A stretch of DNA of 64,000 nucleotides from Psychrobacter namhaensis (GCF_016107545.1 NZ_JABASS010000001.1:124001-188000); one strand, 5' to 3'; positions 26,881 through 37,146 are shown, counted from the first letter of the stretch. Translations and numbers: made by a program. The notes: generated by a model not told the origin, from the letters alone.

Positions 26881-27867
26881 CTAGTTGCTCTTAGGTGATG
26901 CAGCGCTAGGCGCGTGAAACAACACTTTAAGCTTTTTCTTAACCCCTTTGGCACGAAAAAATCGTTGCCACATACGACAGAAAACGCCAAATATTAAGTT
27001 TATGACATTATCATGACTGTCTTCACCAACAGCACCGTATTTCACGGGGTTATGGATAGTATCTTCTTCGACGTAAGTGCCAAACCAACGATCAAAAATA
27101 ATGAGAACACCGCCGTAATTTTGGTCAATATATGCGTCATTGGTCCCATGGTGCGCACGGTGGTTGGAGGGTGTGTCAAAAATGTACTCCACCCATTTGG
27201 GGAATTTTTCGACGGTTTCGGTATGGATAAAGAACTGATAAATCAAATCTAACGCATAAAAGAAGAATACCCATACTGGATGAACACCCAGCATCATCAG
27301 TGGGACAAAAAATATCCACCAGCCTGTCACTGAGTACAGCAAGCTTTGGCGCATGGCGGTAGAGAGGTTCATATAGTCATCGGAATGATGCACGACGTGC
27401 GCTGACCAAAACCAGTTTACGCGGTGCGAGGCACGATGGAACCAATAGTAGCTAAACTCAACAGCAACAAAAATAGGAATGGCGGTCAGCCATGTCACCT
27501 CAATGGTAAATAAGCGATATTGATACAGCCACAAGCAAATGGGCAGCACGATAAGGGCGTGGACAACCAGCTCAAACCCTAAATAAGAACCACCCAAACT
27601 AAAGTTGGTCATGGTACGACGCCAGCTAAAGCTGTCACTCTTGCCACGTTTGGATTGATAGAACCATTCTGCTAAAAACAGTAAGAAAAATGGGCCACCA
27701 GCCAGCGGTATCAGCCACTCTTGCCAGTGCGTGGGTAAAATACTGGCCAGCGTTGACTGCCAAGATTCAGGGGATATGGCCAATATACTTTGGTTCAATG
27801 CTTCCTTGTAACCATCTAATAGCTGACCATACTGACCCAGTGTCATAAGGGTATTATCTGCTGCCAT
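26881..27867 (-). CDS. Sterol desaturase / fatty acid hydroxylase family protein
   Basis: A 328-residue integral membrane di-iron oxygenase. The histidine boxes are intact: HRASH, then HVVHHSDD, and HRAHHGTND near residue 240. About four membrane segments lie in the N-terminal half. Family members hydroxylate or desaturate lipids; the substrate cannot be told from sequence. A strong AGGAGG site five bases before the ATG at 27867 supports the start. It sits between IS relic B and the DUF2868 gene, so it may be part of the inserted block or an older neighbour; its codon use resembles the host more than the hexosylglycerate genes do. Confidence 0.85.
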   Translation of the reverse strand: MAADNTLMTLGQYGQLLDGYKEALNQSILAISPESWQSTLASILPTHWQEWLIPLAGGPFFLLFLAEWFYQSKRGKSDSFSWRRTMTNFSLGGSYLGFELVVHALIVLPICLWLYQYRLFTIEVTWLTAIPIFVAVEFSYYWFHRASHRVNWFWSAHVVHHSDDYMNLSTAMRQSLLYSVTGWWIFFVPLMMLGVHPVWVFFFYALDLIYQFFIHTETVEKFPKWVEYIFDTPSNHRAHHGTNDAYIDQNYGGVLIIFDRWFGTYVEEDTIHNPVKYGAVGEDSHDNVINLIFGVFCRMWQRFFRAKGVKKKLKVLFHAPSAASPKSN

Positions 27868-28042
27868 ACTGGCCTCCTAGCCACTATAAACCATCCTTGT
27901 CATTTTGGTATGATACTAAACTTAGCAAACAACACTGTACAAAAAATGGTGTCGTATCAGTTTTCTTGTCCTGACTAATGAATCCTGTTCAAAAAAGAAA
28001 GGGCTGGCAGCATCACCACATTATGCTAAGTATCACTATAAA

Positions 28043-29431
28043 TTAAGCGCCACTATGAACAAGACCGATTTTTCGAGCCGAGAGCGCGGTTTGCCACTGT
28101 TGATAACGAATATTTTTATGTTCTAAGAGCTGCTCAGACGTTTGATCTTCTTTTTTATCGGTTAGGGTAGTATCACCAAGCAATTGTACGATCAGCCCCT
28201 CTTTTGCGTGACTGGCGATTTGGTCAAGCTTACGCAGTGTGCCACGGTCGGGCAGTGCGTTTTCATGAATGCCTAGTAGGACCTGTACAGGATGGTGGTC
28301 TAAGTAAGCCTTTAATCGTGCCATATCATCACGATCATCAATAATCCCGAAATTCTCGATCTCACTACTGGCCTTAAGAGTCGCATTCAAACCCGCTTGC
28401 CACCAGTTATCCTGCTCTGATGGGTATTCGAGTAAAGCCACCACTTTCTTGCCAGCGCTAACCGTCGCTTTTGGGGCGATAGGGGCTCGCGCTTCCTGAT
28501 AATCATCGGCATCTACCACATGACGCTGCCAAAAATTCAAGATTTTTTGGTAATAAGGCAGTTTGATATCCAAACGCATTTTTTTACGGCGAAACATAAG
28601 CGCACAAAACGTCCATGCTATCGCTCGCGGCACCATGCCATACATCAGCAAACTTCCTACCAATAAGCTTGCCCATTGCCGTGCAACGGATAGGGGCATC
28701 GCGTCTGTCACCAATCGGCTTTGAGTGACCGCCGCATTGTCTGGCACATCAAATCCCACCATGCTTGGCAACCAGCCGAGTATTTGAGTCAACGCTATGA
28801 GTGCCTGATCGGAGAGTAGGGTTGACTCCCAGCTAAAACTGTACTGACGTACGACCAATAAAAATACAATCGCAAACAGCATACCGGTTAAGGTGGCCAG
28901 CCATAATTGATGACTAAACTTGCCTAAATACCAACGCATACCACTGTGTTGCAATTGACGTTCGTACAAATCAACGGCAGCTTTGGTGACATCATCTTTG
29001 CCGCGTATGAGATAACTGGGGCTGACAAAACTGGCAAACCAATTGGTAGACTGTTTGCCTTGATTCATCAGGGTCATCACAAGCCAGCCGACCAGCATAA
29101 TGGTATGAAACCCCAGCAGACAGACCAACACATAAAAGAAATTCACTACGTTGCTCTGTAGTAAGGTAAACAGTCCTAAAAATCCTGAGACACACCACAC
29201 GATGCTCATGACAACCATGATACCCTTGATGCGACCATCAATCTTACCCAACACTTGCGCCAGTGCACCGTTACTATCGATACGTGAAGCACGGCGATGC
29301 AATTTTTGCAGGGGTTTGCCGTCTTCACTTTGTAATTTTTCAGTGATAAGCAGCGGATCCGTGGTAAAGACGTGTTGCTGAGTTTCAAGCGTACGTACCA
29401 GCTCAGTCAATTGATCTTGGGGTGATAGCAT
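28043..29431 (-). CDS. DUF2868 membrane protein
   Basis: A 462-residue protein with four or five membrane segments (around 70-90, 95-120, 175-195 and 255-280) and a soluble C-terminal domain of about 150 residues that contains VVALLEYPSEQDNWW. The N-terminal RRASRIDSNGALAQVLGKID and the NFFYVLVCLLGFHTIMLVGW stretch match DUF2868 proteins. These are normally encoded directly before a DUF3482 GTPase; here that gene starts 4.2 kb downstream at 23857, beyond a hydroxylase, two solute-synthesis genes and IS relics. The function is unknown. Confidence 0.8.
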   Translation of the reverse strand: MLSPQDQLTELVRTLETQQHVFTTDPLLITEKLQSEDGKPLQKLHRRASRIDSNGALAQVLGKIDGRIKGIMVVMSIVWCVSGFLGLFTLLQSNVVNFFYVLVCLLGFHTIMLVGWLVMTLMNQGKQSTNWFASFVSPSYLIRGKDDVTKAAVDLYERQLQHSGMRWYLGKFSHQLWLATLTGMLFAIVFLLVVRQYSFSWESTLLSDQALIALTQILGWLPSMVGFDVPDNAAVTQSRLVTDAMPLSVARQWASLLVGSLLMYGMVPRAIAWTFCALMFRRKKMRLDIKLPYYQKILNFWQRHVVDADDYQEARAPIAPKATVSAGKKVVALLEYPSEQDNWWQAGLNATLKASSEIENFGIIDDRDDMARLKAYLDHHPVQVLLGIHENALPDRGTLRKLDQIASHAKEGLIVQLLGDTTLTDKKEDQTSEQLLEHKNIRYQQWQTALSARKIGLVHSGA

Positions 29432-29668
29432 AAGTCGGTCATATCCGTATAAAAGCGTTCATTTAGCAGACAGTACTTGATGATTGTAGCGTAAATAATA
29501 TGACGTTGACCGCTATTATTTTGTTGTGAGCGCGGCCGATCATCAATACAGGTTAACGTCTGACGCATGTTTATCATGGTAAACGTAACAAAAATCCGCC
29601 AAAATGAAGGGTAGAACAGATCCTAGTTACTCAAAAAACTGTCAAAAGACCCAAAAAAAGGAATCGTC

Positions 29669-30430
29669 ATGAATAATAAAACTTATCTCATTATCGGCGG
29701 TACAGGCGGCATCGGCAGAGCCATGGTTGAGCAATTAATAGATAACACTGCCAGCCATAGTGAAAAAGTCATCCCTCATGTTTTTGCAACTTACCATAGC
29801 AGTGTTCCTGATTTTGCCGCAGACAATCTGCATTGGATACCTATGGATATCTGTGACGAGCAAAGTATCCAACAAGCGGCTGACGTCATCAAGCAGCAAA
29901 CCGCGCACATTGATTGGGTGATAAATTGTGCAGGTTTACTACACACGGCCGCGCAGCAGCCAGAAAAAGCACTCCGGCAGATTGAGACTGATTTTTTTAT
30001 ACAGAACATGCAAGTGAATGCCTGGGCAAGCTTGCTCATTGCCAAACATATCAAACCCCTATTGGCGAATGCTGAACGTAGTCATGATAAACCAGCGGTT
30101 TTTGCGACGGTATCGGCACGTGTCGGCAGTATCAGTGACAACCAGTTGGGCGGTTGGTATAGCTATCGTATGAGTAAAGCGGCGCTTAATATGGGGATGA
30201 AAAATCTGAGTATCGAGTGGGGCCGGTCGCTCAAAGACGTGTGTGTCGTTGTCATGCAACCAGGCACGGTGAACACCCAACTGTCAGCCCCATTCCAAGG
30301 GAACGTGGCTGACGGACAGTTATTCTCGCCCGCTTATAGTGCAGAGTGCCTATTAGAGGTGCTAAGCCACATGACGGCGGCGCAATCAGGAAGCTTTGTT
30401 GATTGGGCAGGGGAACCCATACCTTGGTAA
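29669..30430 (+). CDS. Short-chain dehydrogenase/reductase
   Basis: A 253-residue classical SDR of the C-factor (CsgA-like) type. The Rossmann glycine motif GGTGGIG is at residues 9-15, VINCAGLL gives the NAG-like motif, and YSYRMSKAALNM holds the catalytic Tyr-x-x-x-Lys with a serine upstream in ATVSARVG. An AAGGA ribosome site precedes the ATG. It converges with prpD and stands alone. The substrate is unknown. Confidence 0.85.
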   Translation: MNNKTYLIIGGTGGIGRAMVEQLIDNTASHSEKVIPHVFATYHSSVPDFAADNLHWIPMDICDEQSIQQAADVIKQQTAHIDWVINCAGLLHTAAQQPEKALRQIETDFFIQNMQVNAWASLLIAKHIKPLLANAERSHDKPAVFATVSARVGSISDNQLGGWYSYRMSKAALNMGMKNLSIEWGRSLKDVCVVVMQPGTVNTQLSAPFQGNVADGQLFSPAYSAECLLEVLSHMTAAQSGSFVDWAGEPIPW

Positions 30431-30460
30431 TGACAGCAGCATTAAGAAGGTAGGTTTGAG

Positions 30461-30476
30461 CCTGTTTATAAACAGG
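30461..30476. repeat. 16-bp perfect palindrome
   Basis: CCTGTTTATAAACAGG lies between the convergent SDR and prpD genes, 30 bp past the SDR stop. There is no T-run, so it is a weak terminator candidate at best; a protein-binding site is equally possible. Confidence 0.4.
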
Positions 30477-30501
30477 TGGTTAATGCGCTGGGGCTCACAC
30501 G

Positions 30502-32019
30502 TTAGTTCGCGACAAACAAGTCCATAAACTCATGTACAGGTGTTTGCTCCAAGCGCTCTTGATCACTGCACAATGCAAAGATAGACGCGCAACGACTGTC
30601 GATAAATCGCGTCGCCAGACTGGCACGAAACTTAGCTTCTAACACAGGCAAGCCTTCTTTGCGGCGGCGTTTATGACCGATAGGATATTCCACCGCAACC
30701 TTATCGGTACTGGTGCCGTCTTTAAAAAATATTTGAATCGCATTGGCAATCGAGCGTTTGCTTGGGTCATGGTAGTCTTTTGAATAACGCAGATCTTCTT
30801 CCACCACCATCTTTTGGCGTAACCCATCAATCAAAATCTGATGCTGCTCATGATAGTCATCTTCATAGTTCTCCGCCATCAAATCACCTGTCAATAAAGG
30901 CACGGCGACCATGTATTGGAGGCAGTGATCGCGATCGGCAGGATTGGCCAGCGTTCCTTCTTTAGAGATAATTCTAATCGCGGATTCATGCGTGGTCAGG
31001 ACAATTTTTTCAATCTCATCAATTCTGCCATCAATGCGTGGATGCAAAATAACAGCGGCCTCGCAAGCCGTTTGCGCATGAAATTCGGCAGGAAAACTTA
31101 GTTTAAACAAGATATTTTCCATGACGTAACTGCCAAATTCCCGCTGAAAAGTAAACTGTCTCTCATGGTCAGGTTTGGTGGCTAAGTCTTTACTGGTGTG
31201 GCTAAACAACACGTCATAAAACCCCCATTGCGGCGCGGTGAGTGCGCCTGGAATGCCCATTTCACCGCGTCGAGTAATATCAACCAAACGCACAGCGCGG
31301 CTGGTCGCATCACCGGCCGCCCAAGACTTACGGCTACCGGCATTGGGCGCATGACGATAAGTACGCAATGCTTGACCATCGACCAGCGCTTGAGAAATCG
31401 CTGCCATGACTCGCTCACGGGGTAGCTGGTAGAGTTTAGCGACCACGGCTGTTGAGGCTAGCTTAACCAAAAACACATGGTCGAGCCCAACGCGGTTAAA
31501 GGAATTGTCTAACGCCAGTACCCCTTGAATCTCATGCGCCATAATCATGGCTTCGAGCACCTGACGCATGGTGAGGGGCGCACGACCTTGGCTGACGTTT
31601 TGCTGACTGATATAGTCCGCCACAGCCAAAATACCGCCCAAGTTGTCTGAAGGGTGCCCCCATTCAGCCGCAAGCCACGTGTCGTTGTAATCAAGCCAGC
31701 GCACGATACAGCCAATATCAAAGGCGGCTTTGATGGGGTCGAGCTTATGAGAGGTCCCAGGGACGCGCGCGCCATTGGGAGTCAATTGATCGGCGCAATC
31801 TGGACCTAGATGTTTGGTGCACTCAGGAAAGCGTAACGCCAGTAACCCGCAGCCAAGCGTATCCATCAAACAATAACGAGCGGTGCGCCATGCCTCAGTA
31901 CTGTTTGGTGACTCTTCATCTATAGAGTAATTAAGAACATAGTCGGCAATTTTTTGAATCTCAGCGTCATACTCTGGACGAACATTGCTCTCGACGGTCG
32001 CATTTTGGGACTGTGACAT
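30502..32019 (-). CDS. prpD: 2-methylcitrate dehydratase PrpD (MmgE/PrpD family)
   Basis: A 505-residue MmgE/PrpD-family protein. PrpD dehydrates 2-methylcitrate to 2-methyl-cis-aconitate in propionate catabolism. Typical segments include [20 protein letters not shown], the [20 protein letters not shown] active-site region and [19 protein letters not shown] clear GGAG precedes the ATG at 32019. Having prpD as well as acnD and prpF gives two routes for the same dehydration step. It lies at the far end of the locus, separated from prpF by the ABC, GNAT and DUF4145 genes. Confidence 0.92.
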   Translation of the reverse strand: MSQSQNATVESNVRPEYDAEIQKIADYVLNYSIDEESPNSTEAWRTARYCLMDTLGCGLLALRFPECTKHLGPDCADQLTPNGARVPGTSHKLDPIKAAFDIGCIVRWLDYNDTWLAAEWGHPSDNLGGILAVADYISQQNVSQGRAPLTMRQVLEAMIMAHEIQGVLALDNSFNRVGLDHVFLVKLASTAVVAKLYQLPRERVMAAISQALVDGQALRTYRHAPNAGSRKSWAAGDATSRAVRLVDITRRGEMGIPGALTAPQWGFYDVLFSHTSKDLATKPDHERQFTFQREFGSYVMENILFKLSFPAEFHAQTACEAAVILHPRIDGRIDEIEKIVLTTHESAIRIISKEGTLANPADRDHCLQYMVAVPLLTGDLMAENYEDDYHEQHQILIDGLRQKMVVEEDLRYSKDYHDPSKRSIANAIQIFFKDGTSTDKVAVEYPIGHKRRRKEGLPVLEAKFRASLATRFIDSRCASIFALCSDQERLEQTPVHEFMDLFVAN

Positions 32020-32149
32020 GGCTGTCTCCTCTTCCTTAAGTGGGCTATTTTATTGACCAACTGTGGTTTTAGTCATCATTTAAAAGTAGCACACTCAATA
32101 TGGAACAACCAAATTGAATTATGTTAAGAATTACGACCTTAGCAGCCGT

Positions 32150-32776
32150 TTAAATCATCAGATACAGTAAGCCTAAAATAAATAAAGCTGCCATGATAAA
32201 CAACAAAGCGCTTAAAACTTTGGTCGTGGTTGTGGCAGTGTCAGTACGCTCTTTTCTCACTTTGGTTTTTTTGGCAACGTACAACACCATTTTCACATGT
32301 TCAATGTTGTCTTCGAGATAGTGATCACCTTCAGGCACAAAGCCTAAAGACTCATAAAAGCTGAGCAAATAGCTTTGGGCAGAGATAATAATGGGTCTCT
32401 TTTTACCGTATTTTTTGCGGCAGTGGGCAATAGCGTGGGTCATTATTTGCCTTGCCAGACCCTCACCTCGGTGCGCTGAGAGTACGAGCACTCTACCAAT
32501 GGCAGACATGGACGTGTGGTTGGATTTAGCAGCCGAATCGGTGACGGCCAGATTGGACTTCAGCTGGTTAAATTCAGGCGGAATGATGCGACAATAACCC
32601 ACCAGCGCTTCATTTTGATGGGCAATCAGATGCAAACAATCAAAATCCACCTCATCCATGTCTTGGTAGGCGCAATTTTGCTCGACCACAAACACTTGGG
32701 AGCGCGCCTTTAGAATGTGGTACAGATCAACTGAGGTCAACTCATCAAAGGTTTTTATAGAAAATTCACAAGTCAT
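32150..32776 (-). CDS. ElaA-type GNAT acetyltransferase with C-terminal membrane tail
   Basis: The N-terminal 150 residues form a GNAT domain of the ElaA type: ILKARSQVFVVEQNCAYQDMD at the start, then IGRVLVLSAHRGEGLARQIM (acetyl-CoA loop) and SYLLSFYESLGFVPEGD. The last 30 residues are a hydrophobic helix (VLSALLFIMAALFILGLLYL), unusual for ElaA and suggesting membrane anchoring. I use the ATG at 32776, where the ElaA-like sequence begins; an ATG at 32845 overlaps the ABC gene and adds an unconserved leader. The substrate is unknown. Confidence 0.8.
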   Translation of the reverse strand: MTCEFSIKTFDELTSVDLYHILKARSQVFVVEQNCAYQDMDEVDFDCLHLIAHQNEALVGYCRIIPPEFNQLKSNLAVTDSAAKSNHTSMSAIGRVLVLSAHRGEGLARQIMTHAIAHCRKKYGKKRPIIISAQSYLLSFYESLGFVPEGDHYLEDNIEHVKMVLYVAKKTKVRKERTDTATTTTKVLSALLFIMAALFILGLLYLMI

Positions 32777-32837
32777 AATTGATTGGCTTCTAACAATGGG
32801 CTTTAAAAGAGTGGCATTATAACGATTTAGACACGCA

Positions 32838-34688
32838 TTAACCATGCAAGGTTTGACTGATCTTGTCCAAGTTTAAGCTGTCAGACATGGCACTAAATAT
32901 ATCAAAATACTTGCCGCCTTTTTGATATAGCGCCTCGTGAGTACCTGTCTCTACCACTTGGCCGTTTTCTATCACGACAAGGTCGTCAGCGTCGATGATT
33001 TGCGCGATATTGTGCGAGACCATAATGACCGTACGGTCTTTTTTGATTAAATCCAAGCTTTTTTTGACTTGTTGGCTGGCGATGGCATCCAGACTGGCAG
33101 TCGGCTCATCCAAAAACACAATAGGCGGGTCTTTTAAGAACATTCTTGCCAGTGCGATACGCTGCTGTTGACCACCCGACAAAGATTTTGCCGTACTGTC
33201 ATAGCCATCCGCCAGCTTGGTGATTTGCTCATGAATGGAGGCTTTTTTGGCAGCCACAATGATATCCTCGATGCTGGCATTCATATTGCCATAGCGGATA
33301 TTTTCACTGATGGTCCCTGAAAAAATATGATTGCTTTGTAGCACCAAACCGATGTGCTGGCGTAATTCATGGGTGTCACAATCCGCTAAATCGTGCCCAT
33401 CTAGCAAGATCTTGCCAGCGTCTGGCTCATAGAACTTCACAAGCAGGCTAATAATCGTACTCTTGCCAGCGCCGCTTAATCCGACCAAAGCGGTAATGCG
33501 ATTGGGTTTAATGGTAAAGCTGACGTCTTTTAGCGCTTGCGTGCCATTGGGATAAGTAAAATCAACGTTTTTCAGCTCAATGTGACCTTTTAAATCTTGG
33601 TTTTTTATACCATCAACATTTTCGACTTGGCTTTCATCTTCTAAAATATCAAAAAATCCTTCGGCATAAGTGAGGGCATTATTGATCTGATCATAGATGC
33701 GATGCAGCTGACGAATTGGCGCGGCGACGTTCTGAAACAGCATGACGTGAAATAAAATCATGCCGATGGTCATTTCACCTTGCAGCACAAAATAAGCGGT
33801 AAGCAGAATAATGACCACCACACCAATCTGTTCGATAAAGGTTTTTATGGCATCATAAATAAAACCAATACTGCGAATACGCAGCTGATTGTCGGTCATC
33901 TCTTTTTGAATAGCTAAATGTTTCTCAGCCTCAATCGACTCACGGACAAAGGATTTCACCACGCTGATAGAGTTAATGAGCGAGATCACCAAACCGCTCT
34001 TGGCTTCGCGGTATCCACGCATCTGTCGCCGAAATCCTTGTAGGCGCTTTGCCTGTTTTTGACTGATAAAAAAGTAAATCGGGATGATGATCAGGCCGAC
34101 CAAACCTATCCAAACGTTGGTCGAAAACATAATAATGAGTGAGACAATCGCACTGGCAAACAGCGGTAACATATCGATAAAGAAGTTTTGTACTAGGGTG
34201 GTTAGGCTACTGACACCATAATCGATACGAGTTTGCAGTTTTCCACTGTCATTTTCGCTACTGGTATAAAACGCCATACGATATGTAAGAATCCGCTCGA
34301 TGATTTTTTGTGACAAGTCTCGAGAGAGGTTGATGCGAATCTTTTCACCAAAAAACCGCTGCCCAAACGAGATGAATATCGACAGTATCTCTTTGGTCAG
34401 GAGGACCGCGCTGATGATCGTTAACATGCGTACGCCAGCTGCCCAAGGCTCGGACAAGGTGGCGATTTCGGTCAAGGTGTCGACCGCGTAGCGCAGCACA
34501 AAGGCATTGACCTGCGCGGTAAAGGAGCCAAGCACCGTTAATATCAAGGTTGCCACAATTAAGCCTTTGTAAGGCGCGGCAAAGACGGCCAGATTTTTGA
34601 GAATATCCCATAGCAAAGCCCGCCGTTCTTTCTTTTCGATTGGAGGATTCTTGTCTAAGGGAACACGGCGTGGTGGGGTGGTTGGCAT
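32838..34688 (-). CDS. ABC exporter, fused permease and ATPase (MsbA-like)
   Basis: A 616-residue half-transporter with six membrane helices in the first 320 residues and a C-terminal nucleotide-binding domain. The Walker A motif is GLSGAGKST, the signature LSGGQQQRIALARM, the Walker B IVFLDEPTASLD, and the switch His is in VIMVSHNIAQI. It should work as a homodimer that exports a hydrophobic substrate or lipid. No accessory factors are adjacent. An AAGG site precedes the ATG. It follows the DUF4145 gene by 22 bp, so the two may be cotranscribed. Confidence 0.92.
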   Translation of the reverse strand: MPTTPPRRVPLDKNPPIEKKERRALLWDILKNLAVFAAPYKGLIVATLILTVLGSFTAQVNAFVLRYAVDTLTEIATLSEPWAAGVRMLTIISAVLLTKEILSIFISFGQRFFGEKIRINLSRDLSQKIIERILTYRMAFYTSSENDSGKLQTRIDYGVSSLTTLVQNFFIDMLPLFASAIVSLIIMFSTNVWIGLVGLIIIPIYFFISQKQAKRLQGFRRQMRGYREAKSGLVISLINSISVVKSFVRESIEAEKHLAIQKEMTDNQLRIRSIGFIYDAIKTFIEQIGVVVIILLTAYFVLQGEMTIGMILFHVMLFQNVAAPIRQLHRIYDQINNALTYAEGFFDILEDESQVENVDGIKNQDLKGHIELKNVDFTYPNGTQALKDVSFTIKPNRITALVGLSGAGKSTIISLLVKFYEPDAGKILLDGHDLADCDTHELRQHIGLVLQSNHIFSGTISENIRYGNMNASIEDIIVAAKKASIHEQITKLADGYDSTAKSLSGGQQQRIALARMFLKDPPIVFLDEPTASLDAIASQQVKKSLDLIKKDRTVIMVSHNIAQIIDADDLVVIENGQVVETGTHEALYQKGGKYFDIFSAMSDSLNLDKISQTLHG

Positions 34689-34710
34689 AAAACCTTATTA
34701 TAACATTACA

Positions 34711-35490
34711 TTAGTTACTAAGAATTCTGCTTTTTATTGGACCTCTAGATTTATTTATATTTTGTGCCAGTCTATTTAAATTGTTAGTAGGGGGCGCATA
34801 CACCTGAGAGAGAATGTATTCAATCAGTTCGTAAGCATCCATAGTATTATTTGGAGTTAATTCCTCACCTGAATGACTCCCAGCGTTACCCAACCATTTC
34901 ACAGCCTCAAGATGCTCTTTTATAGTTTGATATTTATCTGGTAGATGGTCCTCGATCCTACTATGTAAAGATATTTTTTTACTTCCATCTTTTTTAGAAT
35001 ACAGATTTACACCTTGATCTGTAAGAATACCTTCAATAGCTATTCTTACTAAATTAGCTGCTGCAGAAGGAGAAGTAAAAAACAATTCAAATGACTGGTT
35101 GAGGATTTTTTTGATATCAGTAGGCGTATCTTCTGGGATAATAATTAAATTGAGATTGGGATGAAAAAATAACGGTCGATAATAATCATCCCACTCTTGA
35201 TATTGTTGTCCATAATCATCAACATCTATATCGAAACCCACACTTCCATGTCCTGTACATAGTACCTTGCCTTCACATCTATCGTTATTACATTCAAAGA
35301 CACAGTTAAAAATATACTCAATCCACTCTGGTTCAAAATCGGGATGTTTCTGCATCTCATCTAAGTCACAGGTTGTATATTCTTTAAAACTATCTTTCTG
35401 AATACGTAGAAGTCCAATATTACACTTAGGACAATTATAATCAGGTGAGTTGTCTAAGGTAAATTTCTGCTTATATAGAGTTCTATTCAT
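34711..35490 (-). CDS. DUF4145 protein with N-terminal zinc-ribbon-like cysteines
   Basis: A 259-residue protein. The N-terminal part has CPKC at about residues 20-23 with further cysteines (TCDLDE, FNCVFECNNDRC) that may bind zinc. The C-terminal half carries SAAANLVRIAIEGILTDQG and GNAGSHSGEELTPNN, the DUF4145 signature, a helical domain also found in restriction-associated proteins. The predicted ribosome site AGGAG is unusually close to the ATG. The gene is AT-rich compared with prpF, 22 bp upstream, and with the ABC gene downstream, which suggests a later insertion. A defence role is only a guess. Confidence 0.7.
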   Translation of the reverse strand: MNRTLYKQKFTLDNSPDYNCPKCNIGLLRIQKDSFKEYTTCDLDEMQKHPDFEPEWIEYIFNCVFECNNDRCEGKVLCTGHGSVGFDIDVDDYGQQYQEWDDYYRPLFFHPNLNLIIIPEDTPTDIKKILNQSFELFFTSPSAAANLVRIAIEGILTDQGVNLYSKKDGSKKISLHSRIEDHLPDKYQTIKEHLEAVKWLGNAGSHSGEELTPNNTMDAYELIEYILSQVYAPPTNNLNRLAQNINKSRGPIKSRILSN

Positions 35491-35512
35491 CTCCTAATAC
35501 CTTATTCACTGT

Positions 35513-36775
35513 TTAGAAGGCATCCGCTGGCACAAATACCGCGCCTACCATGATACGGCGCGCAGAGCGGCTCATGGATACTTTTTTGGCCTGCCAGCGA
35601 CCGTCAACTTGTTCAGTCTTGCCACCTACTAGCAAGGTACCCGATGGATGACCAAAACGCACTTCATCAAGCTGCTTTTCAGATTGGCCACCACCAGCGG
35701 CTTCGTTGACCAATGTCCCTTGCGTGGTTGCTGCTGCGGCAATTGCCACCGCTGCCGTGCCCATCATGGCATGATGTAACTGCCCCATGCTCATTGCCCG
35801 CACGACCAAATCAATCTCGCTTGCTTCGACTGGTTTACCACTCGATGCGGTGTAGCTCTGCGACTTGCCAACCCAAGCGATTTTAGGGATATGCTGGCTA
35901 GTTTGCGCCTCACTTTCGTCTTTAAATAAGCCCATAGCGACCCCGCCACGCGCACGGATTTTTTCTAGCTTGGTTAGTAGCTCATCATTGCTATTAATAT
36001 CGCTTTGCAACTCGGTGCCTGTAAAGCCTAAATCCTCTGCGCGCATAAAGATAGTCGGAATGCCCGCGCTGATAAAGGTTGCTTTGACACGATCAGCTTT
36101 TAGACCACAGCCAGAAACATCAAAGTCATCGACCAAGTTGTTTGTTGGGAACATATCACTTGATGAGTCGACCGGATCAATAAACTCAATCTTGACCTCA
36201 GCGGCAGGGAAGGTGACACCGTCTAACTCAAAGTCGCCTGTTTCTTGAACCTGTACTTTATCATTTACATCTTTATAGACTGGCACATGCGCAATAATCG
36301 TTTTGCCGATGTTTTCTTGCCAAATACGCACTTCGCAAATACCGCTATCAGCGTTTTCATGAATGCTATTAGCAATTTTATCGGCAGCGACCAGACCCAT
36401 ATTAATAGCACACGCACCCACTGCTGCGGTCAAGTTGCCACAGTTACCCGCCCAATCTATCATCGGCTTTGCGATATTGACCTGTCCAAACAGATAATTC
36501 ACGTCATGATCTGATTTTTCAGAGGCGGACAAAATGACCGTCTTTGAAGTGCTAGAGCTGCCATTGCCCAAACCATCGATCTGCTTGCCATAAGGATCAG
36601 GGCTACCGATGACGCGCAAGAGGAAGTTATCGCGCGACGCGCCAGCCACTTGGCAACGCACAGGTAAGTCGGATAACTTAAAGAACGTGCCTTTTGAGGT
36701 GCCTCCACGCATATAAGTAGCAGGGACGGAGACTTGTGGGGCAAAAGAGGGGGTTGGTGAAGTGGTTTGGGTCAC
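35513..36775 (-). CDS. prpF: 2-methylaconitate cis-trans isomerase PrpF
   Basis: PrpF isomerises the trans-2-methylaconitate made by AcnD to the cis form. The 420-residue protein opens with VPATYMRGGTSKGTFF, the PrpF N-terminal signature, and has DWAGNCGNLTAAVGACAI with the catalytic Cys region, and GMPTIFMRAEDLG-like residues later. The start is a GTG at 36775 with AAGGA nine bases upstream. It is cut off from acnD by a terminator and a toxin-antitoxin pair. Confidence 0.94.
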   Translation of the reverse strand: MTQTTSPTPSFAPQVSVPATYMRGGTSKGTFFKLSDLPVRCQVAGASRDNFLLRVIGSPDPYGKQIDGLGNGSSSTSKTVILSASEKSDHDVNYLFGQVNIAKPMIDWAGNCGNLTAAVGACAINMGLVAADKIANSIHENADSGICEVRIWQENIGKTIIAHVPVYKDVNDKVQVQETGDFELDGVTFPAAEVKIEFIDPVDSSSDMFPTNNLVDDFDVSGCGLKADRVKATFISAGIPTIFMRAEDLGFTGTELQSDINSNDELLTKLEKIRARGGVAMGLFKDESEAQTSQHIPKIAWVGKSQSYTASSGKPVEASEIDLVVRAMSMGQLHHAMMGTAAVAIAAAATTQGTLVNEAAGGGQSEKQLDEVRFGHPSGTLLVGGKTEQVDGRWQAKKVSMSRSARRIMVGAVFVPADAF

Positions 36776-36850
36776 TGTGTTAAATCCTTTTTAAGTTGTA
36801 ATATGATTAGGTGTCATCGATAAATAAGTACGAACGACTAAGACATGACG

Positions 36851-37117
36851 TTAATAATGATAGCGACAAGAAATAACGGTCAAATAGTTATCATCGACGG
36901 TATATACCAACCGATTGGCGTCATCGATGCGTCTGGACCAAAATCCTGATAGGTTTTCTTTTAGGGGTTCAGGCTTGCCAATGCCATCAAACGGACTGCG
37001 TTTGCAGTCGGTGATAAGTTTATTGATACGTTTGAGTGTTTTTTTGTCTTGTGTCTGCCAATACAAGTAATCTTTCCACGCCGCATCTGTCCATGCTAAT
37101 TGCTCACTCACTATCAA
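36851..37117 (-). CDS. yoeB: YoeB-family toxin (ribosome-dependent mRNA interferase)
   Basis: An 88-residue RelE-fold toxin of the Txe/YoeB type. It has LAWTDAAWKDYLYWQTQDKK near the start, INKLITDCKRSPFDGIGKPEPLK in the middle and the ending NYLTVISCRYHY, where the Arg, His and Tyr match the catalytic C-terminus of YoeB. YoeB cuts mRNA at the ribosomal A site. It lies 29 bp downstream of the antitoxin gene, and prpF follows 75 bp further on. Confidence 0.92.
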   Translation of the reverse strand: MIVSEQLAWTDAAWKDYLYWQTQDKKTLKRINKLITDCKRSPFDGIGKPEPLKENLSGFWSRRIDDANRLVYTVDDNYLTVISCRYHY

Positions 37118-37146
37118 ACCCTTTGACTATATGAAAATTTTTGCGT

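Noticed and set aside
32777-32845. Longer start for the GNAT gene
   Set aside because: It overlaps the ABC gene and adds a leader unlike ElaA proteins.
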